From assembly GCA_021292165.1 (NCBI GenBank), contig CM037877.1, forward strand, positions 9,043,980-9,107,979: 64,000 nucleotides of DNA, in the 5' to 3' direction. Source of the stretch: Shinisaurus crocodilurus. Its lineage: Eukaryota; Chordata; Lepidosauria; Squamata; Shinisauridae. Positions 1-10,217 of the stretch are shown one piece after another. Each line of letters begins with the position of its first letter. Within the stretch, counting starts at the first letter, position 1. The notes under the pieces were generated by a model. It was not told where the DNA came from. It saw nothing but the letters and a program-made list of their open reading frames with translations, and searched no databases. The translations under genes and the position numbers were made by a program.

Positions 1-1592
1 GATTTCTTGACATCCTTGTTTTAGTTGATGCTATTCCTATGCAGTCTCAGCACACGGCAATCAAGAGACCGGGGAAGATGGGGTGGAGGAGAACGCAAAC
101 AGGTAAAGAACATGACATCGCTTTAGTTATATGTCTTTAGGCTTACTTTCAAAAGCGCCGCCGGGTGGGCTTGATGCCTAAGGGGTTGTGCCCAAGGTGT
201 TATGGAAAAGATGAAATTTGAGAAGCGATTTGAAGGAATAGGGAATATTGTATACACTGGGAGGGGTGTTGAACACCTTTCAGCCCAAGGACTGAGTGAA
301 TTCCATTTTGGAGAAGCTGTTGGGACCAGACATTCCAGTGGTGGGTGGGAGACCCCAAAAGGGGTTGGTGCCAAAGGAAAAAGGGGTGGGACCAGAATAC
401 CAAAATAGTTGCTGCTAGTAGCTCAGGGTCAAACTAGATGTCCTGCTAATCACACACAGTGTAGCTCTGTCTGTGTCATGACTCAGGATTCCATCAGTGA
501 CATGGACTCTGAGGTTGAAGAAGGAGCGTGCCCGCTGTTGTGTGTGTGTCCCTCTCTCCTACCCCCCCCTCTCCAGCCAGAACGTCAAACGCAGCTCACG
601 GGTTTCTTTGTAGGGTTTTATTAAGGGAAAGCAGGGCAACTCAGGTGGTTGCAGAAAAGTGTTACACAAATGTAAAGAAAGTGATTCAAGACCCTTTATC
701 AACACCCCCCCCCCTCCATGGGAGGTCAGGAAGGTTAGACAGTTGATTCTGCACCGAGGTGTTTTGCGCTTCCTCACCCTCAAGCTAGAGAACCGACTCC
801 GCCCCTAAGGCGGGTCAAAAGTCTTGTTAGCCAACTGAGCTGATCGACAAGGAGATGTCAGCTGTTCTTGCCTACCTAATTTACGCCGTTCTCGGGCATC
901 AGTTACCGAGGCTGGCTTCACCCCCTTCCTCCGCCTCTGCCTTCCCTGTTCCCAGAGATTCTTCTCCCCCCCCCCGCTTCCACGGCCTCCAGCTCTAACC
1001 TTGACAGCGCAGCTGGGTCCTGGTGATCTTCACAGAGAGGCATCTCTGCGGCCTCCTCTTCCCCTCCCCGTCCCCGTCTGTTCCAGAGTCCATCCCCGCG
1101 GAATCTGACCGGTGCTGTTTTGGAGTTAGGGAATCAGAACTGGAGGGGCTAGGAGGGGCTGCCCCGACACCGACAGAGGGAAGCTCTAGGTCTGAGCACC
1201 ACTGCAGAGCCTGAGCTGCCAGAGACCTCCAAGCCTGAGACCCTCAAGCACAGCTCCAGCACCAGGCCAGCACCCCCTTTCTACAAGATCCCCACATTCC
1301 ATGGAGCTGATGCACCAATGCCAGAAGCACACCAGGCACGAGCTCTTGGAGAGATGGAGGAGTGCTAGGCAACAGGCCAGAGGCCTGTCCCTTCAAAGCT
1401 CCCATTCTGTAGGAAAGGGTGTAGCATGAAAGGCTTCCATTTGGTCTCAGACCTTGACAGAGCAAGTTGTTCACTAGGAGCTCCCCTGGGTGCTCCAACT
1501 TCCACCCGGCAAGTTGTGCTGACAGCCTGTGGGCTCCTTCTGCTCAGACCAGAACAGGACAGTGTGATAGTTTTGCTTACTGCGGTGTAAGT
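1..1592. other. Unassigned, C-rich sequence, no gene
   Basis: I see no conserved coding frame here; the short open frames contain poly-C and simple-sequence runs. From about 530 to 1200 the plus strand is C-rich with runs of C. On the minus strand AATAAA lies near 616-621, so part could be an old retroelement end, but I cannot find paired ends or a target duplication. A degenerate gag-like or other retroelement origin for 1190-1450 cannot be excluded. Confidence 0.5.
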
Positions 1593-1690
1593 GCTTGTGG
1601 CCCCAATTCAGATTGTGGCCATGGTGCTCTAGGGGGGGCTAAACCTTCCCCCGACACCAATCCCCCCAAATCCCCCCTCTGTGTTTGTGT

Positions 1691-1728
<38 letters not shown>

Positions 1729-1865
1729 GGGGGGGGAGTTTCCATTCTTACTTTACCCATCCCCTTCAGTGGGGGGGTGTTGAAATTTGGGGGGAAATGG
1801 GTGGTGGAAAGGTTTAGCACCCCTCCCAGAGCACCATGGTTCCAATCTGAATTGGGACCACATGT
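1593..1865. repeat. Foldback repeat with (GT)n in the loop
   Basis: Arm 1593-1647 is the imperfect reverse complement of 1808-1864; both hold CCAATTCAGATTG followed by a CATGGTGCTCT stretch. The loop carries a GT microsatellite and G-rich tracts. A short inverted arm on each side suggests a MITE-like DNA element, but I could not define a target duplication. Superfamily unassigned. Confidence 0.7.
1684..1727. repeat. (GT)n microsatellite
   Basis: GT dinucleotides, interrupted early by TTT and TAT, in the loop of the surrounding foldback. They produce the Cys-Val reading frames seen in translation. Confidence 0.95.
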
Positions 1866-2220
1866 TATTATTACACGAGGGCAAGCAAAACTAACATGCA
1901 TAGCTACACTATACGTGATTAGCAGGATGTTTAGTTTGGCCCTAAGCCTTAGGAGAGACATTTCAGCCTTTTGGAATGTGGGGGGGGGCTGCAGGAAACC
2001 CAGAAAACCACCAAATGATTGATTGGTGGTCAGAGAAACAGGTATGTGGGCACATGGGGACCCCAGGCAGGCCAGCTTGGCTCCCAAGCCTGAGGATCTG
2101 CATCCATGATAGAGGTTTGGGGGGGAGGGGGGAGCCATTTTAAGGGAAAAGGAGACCTTTAGATGACCTTTAGAGGTTGATGGATCTGGGTGCAGAGATC
2201 AAGGGGAACCTAGCAGGTGG
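1866..2220. other. No feature recognised
   Basis: Unique-looking sequence with G-runs near 1981 and 2120. No gene or repeat boundary is visible. Confidence 0.4.
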
Positions 2221-2608
2221 CCTTATACCATGTCAGATGATAATGGCCCATGTTCTTCAGAATTGTCTACGCTGAAGGGCAGCAGCAGCCCTTTTTGGGT
2301 TCTTAGGCAAGGAGTCTTTCCAGCAGGGCCGGTGCTACCATTAGGCCAACTAGGCGGCTGCCTAGGGCGCCGGGCTAAAGGGGGCGCCAGGAGCATAGGG
2401 CTGGAGGGAGGGAGGGCTCAAGTGGGAAGGGGGGGCGCTAAATATCTGATCTTGCCTAGGGCACCAAACTGCCTTGCACCAGCCCTGCTTTCCAGTCACC
2501 CGTGCTGCTACTTTTTACTCCCTTTTTAAGTGGAAATGCCAAGGATTGAAACTAAGACCTTCTGGATGCGAAGCAGGTCCTCTGTCACTGATCTTTGGGC
2601 CCCTCCTC
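2221..2608 (-). mobile_element. tRNA-derived SINE, minus strand, split by a hAT MITE
   Basis: Read on the minus strand, 2608 to about 2520 is tRNA-like: an A-box-like AGATCAGTGACAGAGG and a B-box-like GTTTCAATCC. The body continues beyond the insertion at 2324-2487 and ends with GTAGACAATTCTGAAGAAC and GGTATAAGG, the same tail type as in the SINEs near 27.2, 45.2 and 61.1 kb. Removing the inserted element and one copy of its 8-bp duplication rejoins the SINE body. Diverged and presumably inactive. Confidence 0.7.
2324..2487. mobile_element. Short hAT-type MITE with perfect 8-bp target duplication (copy 1)
   Basis: The ends are CAGGGCCGGTGC and GCACCAGCCCTG, a 12-bp inverted terminal repeat with a single mismatch. 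The element is flanked by CTTTCCAG at 2316-2323 and 2488-2495, a perfect 8-bp duplication as made by hAT transposases. It is 164 bp and non-coding. A second copy of the family lies at 32420-32574 and shares internal GGCTGCCTAGGGCGC and CTAAATATCTGATCTTGCC. It must have been moved by a transposase encoded elsewhere. It sits inside an older tRNA-SINE, so it is the younger insertion. Confidence 0.9.
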
Positions 2609-4003
2609 TGGACTGTCACTGTAGTCCCTTCCAAAGGAGTCAGTGGGTGTGGGGGCAGGGAGGCAAGGCCGCTAAGGACTTTGAAAGTAAGGCTGAGGAA
2701 TTTGTGCAGGCTTCGGGAGAGGACAGGAGAAGATACTCTTTTTGAGCAACAGAACTTACCTGACTAACTTATCATCCCTTCAACCTACATCATGTTTCTC
2801 CCCATGGTGAACTGAACAATGAACCAGCCATCCCTTCCCCTCCCATTTCTCCTCTGCAAGAAGTTTGAATCCCAGACACGTTTTCTTCCCCTGCTTCAGT
2901 CGCTGGATATTTCAGCCTGCAAGACAGAGAAAGAAAGATGTTTTGGCCAGGGAATGGGGCTTAATCATTTCACCTGTAACACACTGCCCAGTTTTCTTAT
3001 AGATTTCCATTACCAAGTTGCTTTAATAATCTTTCTCCCGCACTCCCTCTTTCTCACACTTTCTGGGCTTTGGTTCCAGTTATGCCTTTGCCTTTTTGAT
3101 AGACTATAGATCTGTTTATCCTAGGTCATAAATCCTGACTAGCATGATCCACAATAGGTATTTCGGGACTTTGTCTTCTGGGCCCATCAAAGACTTTGGT
3201 GCTTCTCTTGATAATATTATCTCCTGCTCTTTAAAAAAAAAAAAAAAAATCTTTAGCAGAAACATTTTTCTCTAAAATTGAAATCCTTTCTCTTAAAGCC
3301 ATAGATCTTCCCTTTGACCTTGTGGTCTTCAAATATGAATAAAGACCACAGGTGAATAGAGCCTGTCCTCTTTTTTTCCTTTACTTTTTCCCCCCTTCTT
3401 CTCGAGTTGCCTGATCAGCTTTTGTTATTTTGTAGAGCTTAGGAAATGGACTTTCTATATTTATTTGCTATAGCTAACTTTTTTTCTTCATTTAAGTGCA
3501 AAGTTGAGGCATCACATTAGGACAACATTAATGCTTAATAAGTAGGAATAATAAATGCATCTGTATACACAATGGTTAGTAAAATAGCTTGAATTTCCTC
3601 TGTAACAGAAGGGAAGCAATGGTCCATTACTCCTAAAGCTGGTTCGACATCCCTGTCCCTGAGAAATCCATTTCCTAATTCCATTCTGTTTCTTACGCAC
3701 ATGAAACAGATTTGCACAGGACGATTTAGGCTGCAGTTGACATGTATTGGAAGTCATGTATATCCCTTCTGGTTATGTGACACTTGCATGCAAGCTGCAA
3801 GAGTCATGCCACATCTTTGCACTGCCATGCGTTGTTATTTACAAGATACTGAGATTGGACAGGATGATCTTGGAAAAGATTTTTTTTCAAGACAACAGGG
3901 AGAAAGCAGATATGGTGGGAACTCCAATGGGATGGTTTCATGTTAAAATGTTTTGAAGAAAACATATATGGTTGAGCCAAAAGGGCTATGGAAGGAGGAC
4001 CAG
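2609..4003. other. No gene; repeat-poor sequence
   Basis: I see only a poly-A run at 3232-3249 and T/C-rich tracts near 3370. The open frames at 3512-3757 and 3701-3956 have no recognisable domain and no splice or codon-use support. Confidence 0.4.
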
Positions 4004-4399
4004 TAGGGATAGGTGACCTACCCACCACCTGACTCACTGGGCGCTCAGTGAGCACTGCTGCTGCACCTGCCAAGCTGGGCCGAAAGTGAGAACCAGCCGA
4101 GGTGCTCACTGGACTTCCGTGTTCCCACTGGTACACTTTTTGCATAGAAAATGGCGTAGGGTACGTTAAAAGCGGTCGCAATTTGTGCAAGTTATGCAAA
4201 TTGCAGCCATTTTAATGTATCATGCCATTTTCTACATAAAAAGCATACCGCTGGGAACGCAAAAGTCGCTTCCCCAGCTCAACTCATGAGAATGTGAGTT
4301 GAGCCGGGGAAGTAGGTAGGCCAAGCGGAGCTTGGGGGAATCGAGCTCGGTGAGTTTGCCAGACTTTCATCTCCCAATCGAGCTCCGCACACATCCCTA
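4004..4399. mobile_element. TA-flanked foldback element (TAGGGAT family, copy A)
   Basis: It begins TAGGGAT and ends ACATCCCTA. The interior folds back on itself: GTCGCAATTTGTGCA...TTGCAGCC lies between two arms holding GAAAATGGCGTA and GCCATTTTCTAC. The outer right arm carries ATCGAGCTC twice, ending CGAGCTCCGCACACATCCC. 396 bp, no coding capacity. The TA at both ends fits a TA target duplication of the Tc1/mariner kind, but the superfamily is not proven. Confidence 0.7.
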
Positions 4400-4472
4400 A
4401 CAGAGATGTTAGAGAAATATGTGGCCATTTCTCTTAAAGTTCCATGAATATTGTCTTCAAAGGTCCATTCAG

Positions 4473-5080
4473 TAGGAATGTGCTGATCCTGGAAAGTCCA
4501 GCTCCGTTGAGCTCAACAGACTTCCTGACTGTTTCTGATCTGATGATCGGAAATGGGCTGAGTTGGGGGGGGGGGTTCTGTGGACTTCCATCTCTATGAC
4601 GGGCCATGGGTTGTTGCACATATATTTTTTAAAACGCTAAGGAAATTGGCGCAAATTACACCATTTGCGTAACTTTACATAATTGCATAAATGGGGTATT
4701 TTGCATGTTTTCCACGAATCCGCACCCAAAAAGCACTTGAATCTGCTGATTTGTGCAAATGACACTAGCTCCATGTGCTTTTCGGGTGCTGATTTGCACA
4801 AAAGATACAAAATGCCCTGATTTAGGCAATTTGTGTAAAGTTATGAAAATTTCGCAAATAGTGCCATTTGCGCAAATTTCCTTAGGTTTTTTTGTTTTTG
4901 TTTTTTGTTAATGCACAAAATGTGGCCTGTCTTAGAGAAGGACGTCTGCAAGCTGGCTCGATTCACATCAGAGCAAGCTGACACTGGCGCAGGCCTGGCA
5001 ACCCGGAATCTTGGGAGCCAAATTGTGAAAATCCATCGGATTTTTACCACCACCCCTATTGGATTCCTCACACATCCCTA
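4473..5080. mobile_element. TA-flanked foldback element (TAGGGAT family, copy B)
   Basis: It begins TAGGAATGTGCTGATCC and ends GGATTCCTCACACATCCCTA. The interior is a long imperfect inverted repeat: repeated GCGCAAATT and TTTGCGTAA motifs and the GCACCCAAAAAGCAC / GTGCTTTTCGGGTGC pair. It contains the same kind of GAGCTC-bearing arm as copy A. 608 bp, non-coding. It lies only 73 bp from copy A. Confidence 0.7.
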
Positions 5081-5132
5081 CTTTCAAGGACATGGTTTCC
5101 TGGATAACATACAAAGAGATGCAATCAAGAGT

Positions 5133-5215
5133 ACAATCCTATATAGATCTACTAAGAAGTAAGTTCCATGGAGCTCAATGAGTCTTACTCCTAGGTAATT
5201 GGGTATAGGATTGCA
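5133..5215. mobile_element. Short inverted-repeat element (CAATCCTATA type)
   Basis: The ends are CAATCCTATA and TATAGGATTG. The middle has AGTAAGTTCCATGGAGCTCA and GTCTTACTCCTAGG, a degraded GGGAGTAAG palindrome. Related pieces lie at 10912-10975, 17560-17760 and 56690-56775. Non-autonomous DNA element, class not determined. Confidence 0.6.
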
Positions 5216-5384
5216 GCCTAAAATAATTAGAAAGCTGATTTTTTTTTAATGTATATGAGAGCATAGTTCATGCCTTTTAGCTAAGTCAATAGACACCCTC
5301 AATAGTGCGAAATTAGGTATGTTCACATTGAAATGTGAACTGAATGAAATTATCCAGCATGCATCACTAGTTATATAGACATTG

Positions 5385-5482
5385 ATAGACCTATGCTTCA
5401 TGGATTCATCTAATCCACTGTTAAAGCCATCTAAGTGATTGGCCATCACTAAACTTTGTGGCAGTGAATTCCATAAGGAGGT
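5385..5482 (-). mobile_element. CR1-like LINE fragment, antisense
   Basis: The plus strand reads TTCATGGATTCATCTAATCC, then AAAGCCATCTAAG, then TGTGGCAGTGAATTCCATAA. This is the antisense of a familiar stretch near the 3' end of amniote CR1-type LINEs. It is under 120 bp and cannot move. It is cut off on the right by the TA-rich palindrome. Confidence 0.55.
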
Positions 5483-5499
5483 TTTATATATATATATAT

Positions 5500-6208
5500 A
5501 GCACAGCCGCGGGCAACAGCTAGTATATATATATATACTAGCTGTTACCCGCGGCTGTGCTCGCGTGGATTTTAGGATTTGGTACAATGGAAAAGATACA
5601 GTGTCTCTGACTGAAAGTGTAACATTTAGGCTGGGTGCTGGCAGCAGAAAACTTTTCTGACAGAAATATCTGATCTTAAAGAAAAATCAGGTTAATCCTG
5701 AGAGTCTACAGGTGATGAAGAGTGACTGTGCCAAGTTTGGGGTAGATCTGTCAAAACATGATGGAGCCTATGCAACAACGCCCCACACACAACAGTCATT
5801 CAGTCTTTTAAAAGTTTCCCTCCCTTTTCACCCCCTCAGAGAACATTCTAAATGGCCTAGGGAAGATTTGCATACCCACCCCTATTGGCCCCTGCAGGAA
5901 TTCATACGAACATTCTAAGTGTTGTATGGGCTATTTGCATAACTGCTCCTATTGGCTCCTGCAGCAATTATGAGGTGAGGCCGACTTGCATAATTGCTCC
6001 CCTGTTGTTTTGTCCATAGGAGATATGAGAGTGGGGCGATTTGCCCCCTTTTTTCACCCCCTTAGGGATGGAATTTCCAAAAATCCTTCCTTAGTGGGTG
6101 TCTTCTACGTCATAAAAACTATGTTCATTCAAAATTTCACATCCCTAGATTAAATGGTTTGAGCGAATCAGTCAGTCAAAAATCAGTCAGTCAGTCAGTC
6201 AGTCAGTA
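5500..6208. mobile_element. Unclassified element: CCGCGG palindrome at one end, (CAGT)n at the other
   Basis: It opens with two 24-bp arms, 5500-5523 and 5538-5561, that match as reverse complements at 23 of 24 positions around a (TA)n loop; each holds CAGCTAG and CCGCGG. Non-coding sequence follows. Near the right end are TTAGGGATGG (about 6072) and TTCACATCCCTAG, then TGGTTTGAGCGAATCAGTCA and a (CAGT)n tract ending about 6207. The lead arm abuts (TA)n, as if inserted into a TA microsatellite. I do not recognise the class; the layout reminds me of repeats seen in arthropod genomes, which I cannot check here. Confidence 0.5.
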
Positions 6209-6225
6209 TTTCTTCATATATACGT

Positions 6226-6271
6226 ATGTGTGTGGTGTGTGTGTGTGTATGTGTGTGTGCTTGTGTGTATT
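6226..6271. repeat. (GT)n microsatellite
   Basis: Interrupted GT tract directly after the (CAGT)n end of the preceding element. Confidence 0.9.
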
Positions 6272-6939
6272 ACTTTATTTTGGCTGTTGAATCTGCTGCC
6301 CATTCAGTTATCTGGGTGACCTGATTTCTAATGTCATGAGAGATAGAGTGAGAGAGAGAAAAAAATCTGTGCCCTTTCTCCACACCATGTATAATTCTAT
6401 AAAGCTCTATCATGGCTTTTATTTAAGATAGTTCAATCCCCCTTGGGGTCAACCGGGTTGTGTACAGGGACCTTCGTCTCTTTTCATGCAGGAACCAGAC
6501 GACTCCTCCAGTCCTTTAAAATTGAACCAGCTTGTGGCAATCTGTTTCCAAACGGAAAAGGAAAACACCAGAAAACCATAGGGGCAAGCAAAGGTGGTTT
6601 ATTTTGTTCAAGAGAGATTGGAAATATCCAATTTTCTTTTGTGCAAAATATCTGTAAACACTGAGGCACAGCCAACCATGCCTGCAATCCTGGGCCTTCT
6701 GATGGTAACTGACTCCCTCCCACATGGATTCTTAAATGTCCATTTGCTTGCTATGGTAATTTATGTCACTCTCCATTGTATTCTACACCTAATGCACAGC
6801 TGGCTTTCTAATGTAGATTTCTTCGCTCCTGCAGCCCCATTATCCTCTTTGGAAATGATGACAAGCACGTTCTTATTTTTTTGCAATTATTTCCCACAGT
6901 CTCTGAGTCTCTAGTCATGTTTGAAACAGTTTATTTTGC

Positions 6940-6976
<37 letters not shown>

Positions 6977-7109
6977 ATGCACAGCAGCCATGTCACAGTC
7001 CAATTCAAATATTTAATCATTCCATTTTCAACTTAGACACAAGGTGCTGTGTTGTGACATGGTTCTGGCCTGAGGAGATCTAGGTTGAAATGCCACACTC
7101 TTTCTAACC
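6272..7109. other. No gene; (GA)n tract inside
   Basis: Mostly unique-looking sequence. A (GA)n microsatellite occupies about 6942-6975. No other feature is supported. Confidence 0.4.
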
Positions 7110-8085
7110 AGTAACATACTTACCACTTAACAAAGTAACATACTTACTAACATACTTACTACTAAGTAAGGGAGAAGTCCAATGGGGATGCCCGTAGCCT
7201 GCCAAACTCAGAGGATTATGGGCCTCATATGAAGGGTGGAAGGAACTCAGAGCTGAAGGTTGCCTCTGCGCTCCTGCTGCTCTGCAACGCAGCGAGATGG
7301 CCAGTTTTGGCCATCTAACTGCTACATTTCAGAGGGTGAGGAAAGGAGGCTGAGACACCACCAGGATACACCATATCTCAGTGGTTCCAGTCTCCTCCCC
7401 CCCTCCCCCCCATTCCCTGCCCCCTAATCCCCTTCTCCAAGGTTGCTCTTATCTTACAGCCTCAGAAAAGCAGCCAGTATGGTTCTTTCTGTGCTGGCCG
7501 TGGTGGTGGTGGTGGTAGCGGAATCCAAGTGCGGATTCCCAGATCTGAGGTCAGAGCTCTTTTCCGACCTCGGATCTGGGATACCAAAAAGATCCTATGG
7601 CCATCTATATGCTGTCTAGGGGCAATAGGATTGCTCTGTAAATAATACTTCTGAGTTAGTAACTAGTTAACTAACTAACTAACTACTAACTAGTTACTAA
7701 CTACTTACTAATGGAGAGTAACTCCATTGAGATCAAGGGTTAAGTTAGCCCTTCACTAACTTAAGGCCTGTTGATTCCAATGGTTTACTCTAATTATGAC
7801 TAAGTCTAGAGCCAACTCATTATCTTTTAAAATATCTGGCATGGTTCCTGTGTGGTTAAAACTGGCTGCTAATACAATGCAGAGCCTAAAATCAAACCAT
7901 GGGCTTCATACATGGCTTTCCCCAAAAAAAACGTGTTTTTGGTATTTGTTTGTTTATTGTTTTAACCTCCGCATCCTATTTGCAATGCAGTAATAAGAGC
8001 TGCCTACCTCGTAGAGCTGTCATTGAGATATTTTCCTCCATACAAGGATGAAGGCTGTGAAACCTGATTTCAGACAAGACTGATG
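7110..8085. repeat. Short tetranucleotide-rich tracts and a small inverted repeat
   Basis: Irregular ACTTACTA/ACTAACTA-type repeats occur at 7110-7170 and 7655-7715, and (GGT)n at 7501-7517. Between them 7539-7554 and 7564-7579 form an imperfect inverted repeat around CAGATCTGAGG. TATGGCCATCTATATGCTGT at 7599-7618 reappears in similar form near 15190. No coding capacity. Confidence 0.5.
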
Positions 8086-8089
8086 TAGG

Positions 8090-8262
8090 GCTGTGGCTCA
8101 TGCTGGCTCAGCTTGTCTGAGCGTGGAAAGCTAAACGGGTCAGGCCTGGTTGTTACTTGGATGGGAGACCCCCTCCTCTAGTTTCCTGCACTGAGCAGGG
8201 GGTTGGACTCGATAGCCTTGTAGGCTCCTTCCAACTCTGTGATCTATGAATCTATGATTCTA
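8090..8262 (+). mobile_element. 5S rRNA-derived SINE with a CR1 3' tail (copy 1)
   Basis: The head from about 8090 to 8170 is 5S rRNA-like. GTCTGAGCGTGGAAAGC leads into AAGCTAAACGGGT at 8128-8140 (5S box A) and GGATGGGAGACC at 8159-8170 (box C). Both parts of the pol III internal promoter are thus still visible. From 8198 the tail reads GGGTTGGACTCGATAGCC and ends in the ATCTATGA/ATCTATGATTCT type of repeat seen at CR1 3' ends. 5S-derived SINEs are established; this tail implies mobilisation by CR1 reverse transcriptase. It is not a 5S gene, because the 5' and 3' parts of the rRNA are missing. A second copy is at 55659-55826. Confidence 0.85.
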
Positions 8263-8469
8263 GGCACTTTGAGCAAGAGACACTGGATCCACCCCGGATC
8301 ACTGAGGCTTTTAGCCTTAGGCGGCTGGGATGTGTGAGAAATTCCCTCCATTGAGGTTTGTTTGTTTGTTTCAATAGATTTAACCATTGTGCACCTTCTG
8401 GACCCAAAAGCATCCCCAAATGCAATTTGTGGTCATATAAATCTATACATTTCTGGTGTCTGATGCATT

Positions 8470-8637
8470 CCGTATAGCAAACAAAAAGGGGGGGGCAAGA
8501 ACATGCATACATTTGGAAAATGTGCAATGAAAAAAGCATACATTTGCAAAATGCACACAGACCAATAGGTGTGTGTATCCAAAAATGTATACCTTTAATA
8601 ATGTGCCCCAAAAATGCATACATTAACGTATACATTG
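8470..8637 (-). mobile_element. Fragment of the AAAATGTGCA-rich TAGGGAT-type family
   Basis: Repeated ATGCATACATT, GGAAAATGTGCA and AAAATGCATAC motifs match the degenerate interior of the elements near 13.7, 41.8, 48.8 and 58.1 kb. Termini are not recognisable, so the boundaries are approximate. Confidence 0.45.
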
Positions 8638-8698
8638 GCCAGTTGCCGGCCAGATGGGCGATTGATAAATGTAAATAAATAAATAAATAAATAAATAC
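8638..8698 (+). mobile_element. L2-like LINE 3' tail with (AAAT)n
   Basis: GCCGGCCAGATGGGCGATT followed by ATAAATG and (AAAT)n. The same tail closes the longer LINE piece at 22604-22872. Only the last 60 bp is present. Confidence 0.6.
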
Positions 8699-9600
8699 AT
8701 GAATACATATGTCACAAAAATGTGTTCAAATTTCTGTACATACTGTGGGTTTGTTTGTTTTTGTTTGTTTGTTTTTAATTGTAAGCTCATGCATAAATGG
8801 ATGAAACAAGTATGACCTTATTTGTTCTGAACACCATTCATGCATGGGCCAAATTCTATGTGCCTTTGCGTTGGAGACCAATGTACTGAAGACCTCAGGC
8901 TCTTTCCCATCCTTTATCTGGAAAAAAAATGCTTGCATGTTAGATACAAATTGTTTATTTCTCCCTTCCTATTAGCCTCAAAACGTAGGCCAAGAGGTTA
9001 ATGGACTCAACTGCCATCCTAATAACAACAAGTAGCCCATTTTCTTTCATAACTGATGCAGACAATGAATAGAATGGAACATATCTATGCTGCATCAGTT
9101 AAGTGGTCCAGGCAAGGTTTTTGGTCCTGAGAGTTGCCAGTCAGACAACAATAAATACAAAGAAAGAAATGTATTGTTGAAGGGTTTTGTTTGCCCATAC
9201 TATAGTTTTGCAAAAAGCATCCATGCTTTCATGGGGACAAGGAGACACTCGACATGAAAGTATGACCATCATAACAAGGACATTGGGGTCAATGGAAAGA
9301 ACACATTCTAGGAAATATCACTTGTCTTCAAGGCACAGGCTTGGTATGCCTACGTATGACGTAGTACAGTCTTAAGAGTCTGTGTCTCTGGTGCTTCAGA
9401 ATGCAGGAAAGGGATGACATTTTTTAATCCTTCACCCAAGAGACAGACAGAAAGAAAGAGGCTCCCTGTAATTAAACAAAAAGCAAATCCCCATCACATC
9501 AGGGAGAAAGTTTCAAGCCCGGGCTACTCCCAGTTGTGATAGTTTTCTATGCACTCATTTTGTTTGTTTGTTTGTTTGTTTGTGTGGAAAAGGACCACAG
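8699..9600. other. No gene recognised
   Basis: Contains (TTTG)n at about 8751-8772 and 9558-9581. The remainder shows no motif I can name. Confidence 0.4.
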
Positions 9601-9644
9601 CTGGTCCTTTGGGCGGGTTCGGGCACTCAGGGGTTAACCGGAGC

Positions 9645-10217
9645 TGTGTTATCCCTTTATACGCGGTACGCAGCTCTCAGACAGGTAACCGCGACCAATT
9701 TGAATGCTAGGAGAGTGAAAGAACCAAATTCATGAATGGACACTACTACACTGTTTATAGGTAAACAGAGTTTAATTGAGCGTATCAAAACAGACACAGT
9801 AGCAATATGCCAGGCACAGCGCCTGCAATTGACATTGGTATATGAGCGAGCCACAGTAGCAATACAGACAGCAGTTACCTGGAATGACCTCGTTCCTCGA
9901 AAGCTGCGTAGCTCGACAACTAAGCGAATACAGCTTGATTCACCGGGAGCTCCCGGGGGTTGAGTCCTGGGGTCGGACGGAAGCCTTGGACCCCCGCACA
10001 GCTTACTGCCCACGACCAACTGACAACCTTTTTCCGCCACGGACCCCTGGCTTTATACCTTTGGCTTTGCTCCCTCCTCCTTCTGGTGCCCCCTCCCTGC
10101 CCGGCCAGTTGCAACGAGCTGGGATTACCTGTTTTTCCAGGTGCTCAAGAGTACTTACTACTCTTCCGATGACCAGGCACCCTGGCGTCTTTTTTTGTTG
10201 GTTGGGGATACTTCGCA
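9645..10217 (-). mobile_element. Possible solo or partial retroviral-type LTR, minus strand
   Basis: On the minus strand the segment can be read as starting TG at 10217 and ending CA at 9645. AGGTATAAAG at 10051-10060 is a TATA-box candidate. ATTAAA at 9771-9776 is a poly(A)-signal candidate about 285 bp downstream, the spacing expected for an R region. Beyond the 3' end, 9613-9630 read on the minus strand is CTGAGTGCCCGAACCCGC, which could be a degraded tRNA primer-binding site. Many CpGs survive. No gag, pol or env reading frame is present and I found no target duplication. It may instead be an unrelated CpG-rich repeat. Confidence 0.4.

Noticed and set aside
400..1060. Second LTR on the minus strand (AATAAA near 616-621)
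   Set aside because: No TG...CA ends, TATA box or duplication could be paired with the signal.
1629..2138. 169-codon minus-strand ORF
   Set aside because: Contains a Thr-His run from the GT microsatellite and the arms of a foldback repeat.
6165..6208. CRISPR-like array
   Set aside because: The CAGT units are contiguous with no spacers; this is a vertebrate tetranucleotide repeat.
8120..8170. 5S rRNA gene
   Set aside because: Only the middle of the 5S sequence is present and it is fused to a CR1 tail in both copies, so it is a SINE.
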